This document shows positions 22,370 through 34,300 of a DNA stretch of 64,000 nt, piece after piece. The translations under genes were made by a program, and so were the position numbers. The notes under the pieces are model-generated. The model saw only the letters and a list, made by a program, of their open reading frames with translations, was not told the origin of the DNA and searched no databases. The DNA comes from Amia ocellicauda. Lineage: Eukaryota; Chordata; Actinopteri; Amiiformes; Amiidae. Position 1 is the stretch's first letter; each line of letters opens with the position of its first letter. The DNA is taken from NCBI RefSeq assembly GCF_036373705.1, contig NC_089863.1:7539357-7603356 (forward strand). The letters run 5' to 3'.

Positions 22370-25300
22370 TTATTTATTTATGTATTTATGTTTAACTATC
22401 AACCATATTTTGTTAAGGAAATATTTTCCTGATGGCCTCATTGGAAGACTGGTTGATGACAAGGATATTATAACAAATAAGGCAGTTACTATACAGTGGG
22501 ATGGAAGTACAAGTCCTTGCAATGTGTCACACTGAAAAGATAAAACCAAGTAATTTCTCATGATGTAAAATAAACGAAATAAAAATGACAAAGCAGCATT
22601 TGTTTTTGTAATATAAAGGAGGTTGGAAACAGGGAAAAGTAAATATCGGGAAAGCAAGACAAGTATCGAAAAAACATGATTAAATCGGAAACCCCTAAGT
22701 GTGCACAATTTAAGGTCTCTGATTCATGGTTTTCGGAGGCGTACTTCTCCAAGAGTGAGGACATCTGGATCCTTCAGCCGTCTTCGGAGGGATGATTGAT
22801 TTCAGAAGCAGCTTAAACGGGGCATCCTAACTGGTGGACATGCAAAAACAGGGTTGTCCCCCCAACACAGCCAAAGCATGAACTTAACAACAAAGGACAG
22901 TTCCCAAATTACCACCTGTTACAGAACAAGGACCAAAGTGCAACAGGCGACGCATGCGGAGCTAACATAAATCAAAGAGTATCAAACACAGCATCAATAT
23001 GCTTTTGAACCCGTTGGACGAGTCTGCATTCACACATTGTGGACAGTAAATCGTTTCTCGACAGGTCAGGATATAGTATGCTTGTCATTTCTTAAAACCT
23101 TTATTTCGTTACACAAAATATAATTCAAAATCACCAATTACTGTGATCAGATCGAGGATGTAAGTCTATGTAGCTAATGTACTTGCACAGGGTTTTTCAG
23201 TTCAATTGAAGACGCATCTGTGAACAATATAGTTGCTGATGAGATAAAATAACACTTTTCTTTTATAACACTAGCCAGCAGTCACCTAAAGACATGCACC
23301 TGTTGTTGACGAACACAAATTAAGTATTTCAGTCATTCACTCAAAAACCAACCAAACGAGAAACTTAATATTTACATATTTCGTTTTTTGATCTTACACT
23401 TAAAAAATGTACAGTTTTTTTTTTGTTGCTGTTTTTTTTCTTTTTTTTCCTTTTTCATCTTATGCTTCGTTTAGGATTTCAAGAACAGTTTTGAAAGAAC
23501 AAGTTAAACAACGTTTCCATGGTAGCTTGCTGTGAAAGCATACAAAACAAAAGAAAGAAAACAGAAAAATGCTTCCGTCTGTGTTCTTGTGTTTTATTTG
23601 TGGTTTATGTCCATTAATTAAAGAATATGTTTTAAAATCCTGTTCGCAGCAGGTCACGCAGCAAACCGGACCCTGAAAAGACAGGTTCTCATATCCATAT
23701 TTTATGTTATTCTGTTGTTAACAGTGGCAACTTCTTTTTATTTGTATCCGGGCATGGTGTGAAGTTCTAGTTGTCCACTTTCTGCCTCCAATCACACGTG
23801 TTTGTCCTTTTCTTGTGCAGCTGAAAGTCTGAAATGGAACTCGCTAAATGAACCCTCCTGGGTTGAAACCTGAAATTACCAAAATGGCTCTGCTGGTCAG
23901 CCTCTCCAATGCATTTTCTATCGTTAGGCAATGAAAATACACACATACACACAAAAACTTTGCTCCCGAAATAGGAAAATAAAATGAGCAAAACCCAATG
24001 TGGTGCAGGCCATTTCTCACCTGCTATTATATATTATTTGCTTTCACTTCCCAACCCACAAGGGCATCCATGTCTCCCCCACCCTGACAACCAATAACAC
24101 ATGAGCTAATATTGGTATACTGAAAGAAGTGGGAAAGAAATGAAGTGAGTGGGAAAGACAAAAATGAAACATCTGTCCTGTCTTTTGGTTCGTCCCATGT
24201 TTCTGCTTTGTCCAGTAACTGTCCTCCAAAACAAATAGATCACTTTGCTATCACCTTGGCTTGCTCTCCCTGTTATTGTTCTCTGACTTTTGGGCTCAAG
24301 GAAAAAAGTAAAATGTTTAATGTGTGTGCTTTTGCTGCCTGTCGGTTCAAAGCCATCTGCCAAGTTGCTTCCATTATGAGACACAAATTATTTATAGAGC
24401 ATATGGAAATAAAACATGTTTTCCTTGATTAGCAAACATGTTCAGTTGCACCAAAGGGTTATTTTCAGAAGTAATATGTATTTAAAGTTAGCCAACTTCA
24501 CAAAAGGCATCAAAAGAGTCATTATCCTGTTTTTGTGGAAAAACATTCCATTAATGTTTATTGTCTGAGACAGTTCCTGTGTTTTTTTGTTTATATCCAT
24601 GCACTTGCATTTTACTTTCTCCACAGACTTTAGCAGACATTCTGTTTTATAGCTCCCATTGTTTATTATAATTATATATATTTATTATTAATGGCACCAT
24701 TTTATAAAGCTAGGAATGTTACATATAGGTCCGGGGACAATACTGTTCAATCCTGACCGCATTTCCACAGAAAACATCTGGGACGAACTGGATCTCCCAA
24801 TCTGGCAGATACCAACCTCTCATGCTGTAACTGTGCTAGAGGAGGACTCTCTCGTTAATGCACTGGTCATCTAGCCTATGAACTGCAGCAGTCATTAAGG
24901 CTGGGCTTAACAGCTGTCATTTGAAGTTTGTCTGTAGTTTTTTGGCCATATCATGTCTGCATCGTAATGCCAATAATAAAGATGGAATTGTCTGGGATAT
25001 TTTCTTTCTATATTCCATCAGATTTGCTGCCAGACCAGACCCCCTGTGTGTACAGAATCTTTTTAATGTTTGCATCAGTCAAAAAGCCTTACACCTTAAA
25101 CACACCTATTAGGAACAGATGTCTTTCATGTCTTGCACATTGCCTCAGTTCTCCTGGTCATAGGTGAGGTATCTATTATCATAACAAAGGTGTCAGATAA
25201 ATTGCTTAAGAGAAGGAATAAACTATGCCATGACACTATCAGTATTGTGGCAACACCCAACAGCTTAGAAAGCCTGGCCAACTTGGTCTACCGGCATGGC

Positions 25301-26200
25301 CAGATTGCGTTCCATACTAATGAATACCCCCAAGATATAATTTGAAACAATATCCTGATCACTTTGGGAGTTTCTGGATGAATAAAGGTAACATGAATAT
25401 ATGATCAGGTGTCACAATATGCCAGAGGTACAAAGTACACCAGTCTGACTCACTGGTGGTGGCTGGGAATTTAAATGGGGTTTCTGTTCTGGCGAGGTCT
25501 GTGATCGTGTGCTTGTGCTTGTTTGTACACACCCTGCTTTGGTACAAGAGTTTCCTTTCTATCGTCTGTGATTTCCTCATCACAGTGTGAGAAAGACGAG
25601 ACATTAAAAAACAGTTCACCGCGGTCCAAATAATTGCTAAGTCTCTATTTAACAGTGCCGGAAATCTGCATATTGCCTCCAAAGGAATTCAAATGGTCAT
25701 GGGAACTTGTTCACAGCTATGGGCAGATCTGAAAGCTTTATACCTTTGTTTTTTAAGACATTTTAAAACAGTGTTTACCTTTTGTGTAGGACCAGAATTT
25801 TTGTTTTGAAACCACAGAATACAAATTACCCAGGAGTCTTTGCAATATCGGCTAGAACAGTTTCTCTAAAACATGGATTGGTTGAATGGTTTGAGGGCCT
25901 CGAAGAGAAACAGTCACCCGACACGATGTGTATTGCGTGAGCATGAACCTTAACACAACTGAATACAAATCGAACTTACATGACAGGATTGAGTACAGAT
26001 TAAATTATGTGCAACTGTTTTCAAATGTTTAATGACAATATATTCCAAATTAATGCTTTATGTCATTTAACTCGGTCAAAGTAATTATAATATAATAAAC
26101 GACATATGCAACGAATGTACTGTGATGCAGTGAGGTTTATGACACTTTGCAAGCCAGAAAACAACCACGAATGGCAACCCTGAACATCTCTGCAAACGGT
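22370..26200. other. AT-rich intergenic DNA, no gene seen
   Basis: ORFs of up to about 112 codons occur on both strands but lack recognisable domains or conserved splice context. Poly-T runs lie near 23416-23450. I see nothing that can be named. Confidence 0.55.
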
Positions 26201-26204
26201 TGTA

Positions 26205-26265
26205 TTACTACAACAACTAAAACTACTACAACTACAACTACAACTACTTCTACTACTACTACTAA
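26205..26265. repeat. (ACT)n / (CAA)-rich microsatellite
   Basis: Imperfect trinucleotide run of ACT and ACA units, about 60 bp. The threonine-rich ORF across it is repeat-derived. Confidence 0.85.
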
Positions 26266-26879
26266 TTATAATACTTTCCTTGTTCCAAATGTAGTTAGTA
26301 CCAAACAAGAGGAAAATAGCGGTCTGACATATTGCGAGCTGCTGACGAGGTGCTAGCAAAGTGATCTTCAAGAGTTAAAAATTGACGCTGAAGAAAAGCA
26401 TCCCTTCTGTCTCTCCGTCAAGCAATTAGGTTATGACCGTTTCGCGAATGACGTATGAAAGAATAAAAAAAAGATAGTTGTTTTATTTATTATATATCTT
26501 TTTTGTAAATATCTACAGAAAAAGGTTCCCACTGAAAGTCAGTTTCCTCGGAGTCTGTTTTTGTCCCCCGTACCCCAGACATGTGGAATCTTCAGTTAAC
26601 TTTCTTGTCTTGTATCATTTTTTTTTCATGCATAGATTCCACAGAGCAAACCATTCATATATTTTATTATTTTTCTGTTTCTTGTTTTCCAAAAAAAAAA
26701 AAAAAAATCGAAATCAAATAAAATAACAACAAAAATGTAGTTTGGCACTTTTTTTTTTTTATATATTTCCTCGTGTAGCGATCCTCATAGTCCGATGACA
26801 TTTTCTGTTGCTTTGTGTTCCCTGAAGAGGGAGGCTGAGACCACAGTCCTTGGCACCAAGAATGCTGGTAGAATTAGGA

Positions 26880-27583
26880 TTTATTTCTCCGATGTATTCT
26901 TTTATTAGAAATCCAAGAACCATAAACAAGATTTAATGGAATGGGGAGAGAGAAAAAAAGCATGGTAAATAGATTAAAATTAAGAGGAGAGAATGAAAAA
27001 CATTTCAGAGTATTATTTTCCAGGGAACATTGTGGGCAACAGCATAGAGAAGGGGAGACAGAAAGGACGGAGGGAAATTGACCAAGTTTGTGAAGAAAGA
27101 AAGGACAGAGATTAGGAATGTGAAAACAGAAGGAGAGACCAAGAATTGAGAGAGAGAGGAAAGTGTATCAGGGACAGAGAGAGAGGCATATGGAAGAAGG
27201 ATTAAAGCACAGATATTGTTAGGAATCATAACAAATAAACAGAAAGAAAAATAGAGGACGTGCTTAGACAGAAACCAATACTGGGGAGTGAGAATCTCGG
27301 ACAGAAAGAGAAAGCAAAGAAGAGCGTGGGGGCTGGGGAGGGGGGATCTGCTTCAGTCACAAATATATATTCTTTTCTCTGATCAGATAAGGGGAGAGCA
27401 CAGATACACGGGGCGATCTTGCACTGGTCATTTTCCAAAAGAGAGAAAAAGAAATAGAAAAAAGAAAAAAAAAGTGTGCTGGATGATGCTTTAAAAAAGA
27501 TCATAAAATCTGTTCTGTACCATACATCTCTGCAGAGCACCAAAGGGTGGGGGGGGGGGGGGGGAGGTCCTTGAGGGGAACGG
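26880..27583 (-). other. nlgn2: Probable nlgn2 3' UTR
   Basis: This lies directly downstream of the nlgn2 stop codon on the - strand. TTTATT at 26880-26885 reads AATAAA on that strand and could be the poly(A) signal; others further left are possible. In the transcript the region is strongly pyrimidine-rich (GA-rich on the + strand over about 26940-27330), and a run of 16 C residues (G run 27549-27564 on +) follows the stop codon closely. The UTR end is not established. Confidence 0.4.
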
Positions 27584-28394
27584 CTATACCCGGGTGGTGG
27601 AATGGGGGTGAGGAAGCGTGTTGTTGTGGCCCGTTGCCGGATACGTGTTGAAGGCATGGAGGGGCTGCATGCCGGTGATGGTGCTGGGGATCATGGTGAT
27701 CGTGTTGGGTGTCATTAGGGGCACGTCGTCCGGCGCCCTCCGCAAGGCCAGGGTGTAATCCGGAGGGCAGGCCGGCCGCAGGATCTCGTGGGGGCGCAAG
27801 GGCTCCATGTCATGTGTGTCGTGCTCAGAGTGCTTCATCTGCAGAGACATGATCTCCTCCTCCTGGCTGTGCGCCAGGTCGTTGGCCGGGCTCCGCTGGG
27901 GGCTCAGGCGCCGGCGCAGCTCATGCCGCTTGTCCCTCTTGTAGTAGAGGGCGGCAAAGGCGAGGATGTTGAGGAAGAGCAATGAGGCGCCCACCGCCAC
28001 CGTGACGCTGAGCTCCGTGGAGTAGTCCCGGGTGTCCCCCGGGAACGGGGAGTAGCGCGGCCGGTCCGCCCCATCCTCGTCGTCCGGGGGCACGGTGGGG
28101 TAGGGGTGGCGGGTGGTAACGGGCCGGGGCCGGTTCCATGGTGGGCGCGAGGTGCCCGGGGGCAGGCGTGTCGTGGAGGAGTATAACACCTCGTGCAGGC
28201 TATGCAGGTGAGGCACCAGTTCCAGCCAGAATGCCACCTTGTTGGCGCGGTAGTTGTCCCGCACTCGCGGCTTGAGCCCGATGTGTAAGTATTGCTTGTC
28301 TTTGGAGTTGAACTTGGTCCAGATGACTTCCTCAAAGCGGTTTGGCTTGGTGTGGATAAACTTGGTGTCTTGGGGCACAGGCAGATTAGGGTCC
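27584..28394 (-). CDS. nlgn2: nlgn2 last coding exon: end of ectodomain, TM, cytoplasmic tail
   Basis: 811 nt including the TAG stop. Order: [20 protein letters not shown], the end of the esterase-like domain ([14 protein letters not shown]), a Thr/Pro-rich stalk with likely O-glycosylation, a transmembrane helix ([20 protein letters not shown]), a basic stop-transfer ([13 protein letters not shown]), the [14 protein letters not shown] gephyrin-binding region and the PDZ-binding end STTRV. The exon is much more GC-rich than its surroundings. GC-rich ORFs overlapping it in other frames and on the opposite strand are shadows. Confidence 0.95.
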
Positions 28395-31300
28395 CTAGAA
28401 CACAGCGAAAACAGAAGGCATTTTTCAGACAATGTCAGTGCCATGTCATCGACACTATTAGTAGGAAAGTTGGTACAGCTGAAGTGAGATACAGCCAAGT
28501 CAGTCTTTGACAATACTACAATACTAATTCAAATAATTAAACCACCGAAAACCACTGTTCACTGGGTAAAACTCAATGATCTGCTTGTTTAAATAAAACA
28601 AAGATTATACAGTCATATACAGTGAAGGAAAAAAGTATTTGATCCCCTGCTGATTTTGTACGTTTGCCCACTGACAAATAAATAATCAATCTATAATTTT
28701 AATGGTAGGTGTATTTGAACAGTGAGAGACAGAATAACAACAAAAAAATCCAGAAAAACGCATTTCAAAAAAGTTATAAATTGATTTGCATGTTAATGAG
28801 GGAAATAAGTATTTGATCCCCTATCAATCAGCAAGATTTCTGGCTCCCAGAAGTCCACAGAAGCAATCAATCAATCAGATTCCAAACTCTCCACCATGGC
28901 CAAGACCAAAGAGCTGTCCAAGGATGTCAGGGACAAGATTGTAGACCTACACAAGGCTGGAATGGGCTACAAGACCATCACCAAGCAGCTTGGTGAGAAG
29001 GTGACAACAGTTGGTCCGATTATTCGCAAATGGAAGAAACACAAAATAACTGTCAGTCTCCCTCGGTCTGGGGCTCCATGCAAGATCTCACCTCGTGGAG
29101 TTTCAATGATCATGAGAACGGTGAGGAATCAGCCCAGAACTACACGGGAGGACCTTGTTAATGATCTCAAGGCAGCTGGGACCATAGTCACCAAGAAAAC
29201 AATTGGTAACACACTACACCGTGAAGGACTGAAATCCTGCAGTGCCCGCAAGGTCCCCCTGCTCAAGAAAGCACATGTACAGGCCCGTCTGAAGTTTGCC
29301 AATGAACATCTGAATGATTCAGAGGAGAACTGCATGAAAGTGTTGTCGTCAGATGACACCAAATTGAGCTCTTTGGCATAAACTGAACTCGCCGTGTTTG
29401 GAGGAGGAGGAATGACCCCAAGAACACCATCCCCACCGTCAAACATGGAGGTGGAAACATTATGCTTTGGGGGTGTTTTTCTGCTAAGGGGACAGGACAA
29501 TTGCACCACATCAAAGGGACGATGGACGGGGCCATGCACCGTCAAATCTTGGGTGAGAACCTCCTTCCCTCAGCCAGGGCATTGAAAATGGGTCATGGAT
29601 GGGTATTCCAGCTTGACAATGACCCAAAACACACAGCCAAGGCAACAAAGGAGTGGCTCAAGAAGAAGCACATTAAGGTCCTGGAGTGGCCTAGCCAGTC
29701 TCCAGACCTTAATCCCATAGAAAATCTGTGGAGGGAGCTGAAGGTTCGAGTTGCCAAACGTCAGCCTCGAAAACCTTAATGACTTGGAGAGGATCTGCAA
29801 AGAGGAGTGGGACAAAATCCCTCCTGAGATGTGTGCAAACCTGGTGGCCAACTACAAGAAACATCTGACCTCTGTGATTGCCAACAAGGGTTTTGCCACC
29901 AAGTACTAAGTCGATGGGGTCAAATACTTATTTCCCTCATTAACATGCAAATCAATTGATAACTTTTTTGAAATGCGTTTTTCTGGATTTTTTTGTTGTT
30001 ATTCTGTCTCTCACTGTTAAAATACACCTACCATTAAAATTATAGACTGATCACTTCTTTGTCATTGGGCAAACGTACAAAATCAGCAGGGGATCAAATA
30101 CTTTTTTCCCTCACTGTAGTATTTATATCTTCACTTTCCTCTTAATCATTTCTATTCTATTATCCCCATCAGAATACGGCCCAACTAAGGTCTTGCTGTT
30201 TTTCTACACCCAATATCAAAAATGCTTTCTCTTTTTTCATTTTTAAGAACAAAATCATTCATGTTGATTTTTAAGCTGCCATAATATGATGTGGCCGTAC
30301 AACATGATTCAACTTCAGAAGGATTAAATCTACTGAAACATAAATACTCTCTCATTAAACTTGACATGTGCAGAGATTTTTAAGTTCAAGTTTTAATTTG
30401 CTTAAGTTACCCGTTAAGTTACGGGTTACTTTTGAAGTTCAAAATTATTTCCTACTGTCCACAGTTGAGTACACAGTCGAGTGCATGGCTTCAATGTAGT
30501 ACTAAAAGAAATAACAGGCGTGGTTAATACTTAATTTTTTCGTCTTCAGAATACGCTATAAAAATGCACGATTTGTCTGGAACCTTACCCAGTCTTGGCG
30601 AAGTTTGTCCAGTACGTCATAACCACAGCACTGAGCATGACATCGTTTTTGGAGAAGTTGCAAGGGAACAGGTCGGTGGCCCCGATCATGGGAATGCCAA
30701 AAACATATGGGATCTCATCGCCGTGTGCCGCGTCCGCCCACTCGGGCCGCGCCTCCGTCTGACAGTGGTGGTAGAAGGTGTAGAAGTAGACGGGTGACTG
30801 AAACTCGGCATGCAGCTTGGCAGTGGCCACCGCAGGCGCCACCCACTGATGATCAGTGAAAAGGGCCAGCAGGGTCTTGCGTCTCATCTCGCCATTGTCC
30901 CGGTCCGCCCAGTCGGTGTACATGAATTTGATGGTCTCCCGGAGAATGTCCTTTCCTGCAAAGATGAACAGTTAGATTAGAATACACCTAAGATCGTTCA
31001 TTAGAAGTTTAACCCAGAATGCGAGTGGTGGTCAGAAGGAGGGTACTGGTGAGGTTTGTTGGTGAGAGATGTATCCCAGGCTGCGACTGAAACCACTCCC
31101 ACTCGGTAAGTGTACACCTTGTGCAACATTTTACTGACGTCACAGAGGGTGTACTTCAGTGAAAAAGGGAGTTAGGGTACAGGTAGGAGCGAAACATGTT
31201 CAATGGGACACCCTTCAACATACAACTGTTTTCATACAAATGATAACTACAAAATATATTTGCTCACTTATATCACGGGACTACATAGCTGATTTATTAA

Positions 31301-34300
31301 TTAATTAATTGAAAGCTCATTTTGAATTCTGATCCCCGACAGCTACCAATAGGTACTGACACATTTCTGGCGTACATTTCTAAATGCTATATTGAAAGCC
31401 ATTCCATAAAACATAAACATCACAAAACACATCCATGTCTGCAAATCCGTGTCAATGTGTGATGAACGTGTCAAGTATAGAACATAAGCAGAGCATGATT
31501 TTATATCTGACCTTAGAAAATATACACTTAATACTCTCAGCACTTTTGTATGCATAGGTTTGTATTTGGAAGCAACATCGCCAGACTGGACAGACACAAC
31601 GAGTAAGCAATCCACTTGCCTTCAGGATACCCGTACAGATTATCCACAAAATTTGATATGGTATAATCAAAGGCTGCTGCCGAAATGCCATCCTCACTCT
31701 CTGTCCCCCCATCGTCGACAAACTTCAGACCTTCACCTTGGTTGACTCCAATCAAAATGTCATAATTCAGAAATTCCCCCTGTAAAAAACAACATAGAAA
31801 ACAACTCAAAGTTGTGTAACCTTTTCTTGTGCCTGCATTTAGAAATGTATGATGTCAACTTATCACTTGATGATGAACAACACTCTTCAAATACAACCAA
31901 TTTACCAAATTACAACACAATAATAATAATGTGTGGGCAAAAATAATGAAACTGAATCGTTATTATATGAAAACCACGGCAAATAAATTGGTGATTATTA
32001 TGATAAACCAGATATTATTTTGATGGCTTTCCAATATTCAAATCTACATCATATTCTCACAGAATGCCAGGATTGAAAATAATTGAAAAATCAAGTTTAT
32101 TATTAATAAAATGGTGTCATTTCTTAGAAGCTGTTTTCTAACCTGCTGCATGAGGATCTCGGGGTCGTCTGGGACAACGTCACCGTCCACCACAGGACCG
32201 AACGCAATGTGGTAGCGGGCCGGTTGGATGTCCTGGTCAACCAGCTCCCGGAAGTTCTTGCGCCGCAGACACTCGACCTGTTCACTCGTGTCTCCGAGGT
32301 TACAACCCACCTTACGGCCGAGGATCTTGGTGTATTTCAGGGGCTGGTAATTGACCGACCAACTGGAGATAGCTGAACCACTCTGGGCAATGGCCCTCTG
32401 GAATAAACCTGGAGGAAACAGAAGTCAAGATCAGCATCAGAGGCTTTGAGCTTGATTGAGGTGACGATTGATGTACATTGAGTGATGCCAATCTTGTTAT
32501 ACTTATTCTAGGGAAGACATTTTCACAGTTCTGCAACTTCTATTGGGGAGAGTAGGGTGTAAATGTTTTAAATATAGCACAGTATCTGGTATCTAATATG
32601 CCACAAAGTCTGTTTTATGTAGGGCTGGATTACATCAGACATGTTCACATGCCGCCTAAGCGAGAAGCAGCTCAGAAGATCACAGTTTCGCTTCACATCA
32701 TGTTAAATCAGAAATATCTCGAGCTGTGAACAGATAGGAGACATGGTTTGCAGCAAGAATGACACTGTCAGCCAATCACAGTGGTTGTTACTCAAGATCA
32801 AACCGAGGGTGGAAGTTGACAGAGGTCTCAACAGGCACACAGACATGATCTTGTTTGTGTGTGCTTGTATTTTGTATAAGACAACTTGAGTGGATGTTAG
32901 CAGGGAATTTGTCAAACTTCCCATGTGTGCACATAGTATGACAGTATGTACCAGATCCCAGTTAACAGTGTGGAAGTGCTGCACATGTAAAAAGCATTTT
33001 TAGTATTTTGTTTACATTGCTTGATTTATTTTACTATTGTTTAAATTTTGTAATTTAATTTAGGAATACAATTTTATAGACCCAGGTCTGTTCATGTCTA
33101 TATTTACTATTTCTCCTGCAGCTGCCAAGCCTGTATATATTAGTGAAGCAAAATCTAATTCATGAATCGATTATTGATCCCACTACCCTGTCTGACAACG
33201 CCTAACAAATCAAACGTCTCCCTCAGAAAGAGTCTTAAAAGTTAGCAGCTTTTCATTTAAAATAGGAAAATACCATTCTCAGGTATATGAGTAAAACAAA
33301 ATAAAACACAGGAATAACTGAAAGAAACATAACAAACAACATGTAAAGACAGAACAGAAAACAATGAACAACAGCAAAAGAACCTTTACTGAATTGAGTA
33401 ACATATGCAAATGAACCTGCAAAATTAACAGATCAATAGGAAAAAACTGAAAAAAGGAAGCAAAATTAATAAGTTAATAATTGCAAAAACATAATTCATA
33501 TAAAATGCTGTGCAGCTCTATTCTCCCATTTTGTATGAGTTATGCCTAGAGTACAACGTTTGAACAGGTGTAACACACCAATGCCACTAGAGATTTTGTG
33601 TATTGCAACCCAAATTATATTTCCATTTGGACAATCACCAACTCCTCCCACAGCTCTTACATTACACATATCAGACTGTGTCCAGTTACTCACCATGAGA
33701 CTGAATGCATTGCTTAGGCTTTTTGAATGGATATAATCAGAAAACCTTGGTGTTGTATGATCGATATCGAATCAGCTGTGAATCCTGATTTATGATAGCC
33801 AATCATCAGTAAGGATTTTTTGCCATTCACACGGATGATTTTCTTTGAAAGTAACAGTCATATATACTAGGTCTGCCCTTTCCCTGTGAGTAATACAGTG
33901 ATTCTAAATTGCTTGTGCTCCCCCCACCCGATATCATCCAACATGATTGATTTGAAAAGAATGAATTAATGTTTTTGTTGACATTGACTATTAAAGGTAT
34001 AGTATGCCTTAAAAAAAATATATATTAAAAAGTCAAAAATAAATTATAATGATTAGATATTAATATGATGATGATGATGATGATTATTATTATTATTTTC
34101 TTTCAGTAAAGGAAGGTTGGATCACTGTTGGATCATGTTTCTGTTTCCCACTGTGCAGCATTGGCTCATGGCCTCGTTATATAAAGTGCACATTTTCCTT
34201 TCCTCTTTGACTGACTACAGAATACATGGCTAATTAAGCCCCTCACAAGTTCCTTCCCAGTGAAATCAATTAGCACTCCTTAACCAGTGCCAGAATATGC

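Larger units (their letters stand above)
28395..30588 (-). other. nlgn2: nlgn2 last intron, hosting a Tc1 element
   Basis: 2194-bp GT-AG intron. About 1.5 kb of it is the broken Tc1 transposon; the rest is AT-rich with no other feature. Confidence 0.85.

Noticed and set aside
24740-24870. Sequence reading STENIWDELD, resembling the C-terminal box of a Tc1 transposase
   Set aside because: Only about ten residues match, and neither flanking similarity nor inverted repeats were found.
27788-28510. Additional long ORFs on both strands over the nlgn2 last exon
   Set aside because: Shadows of a GC-rich coding exon whose neuroligin frame is certain.
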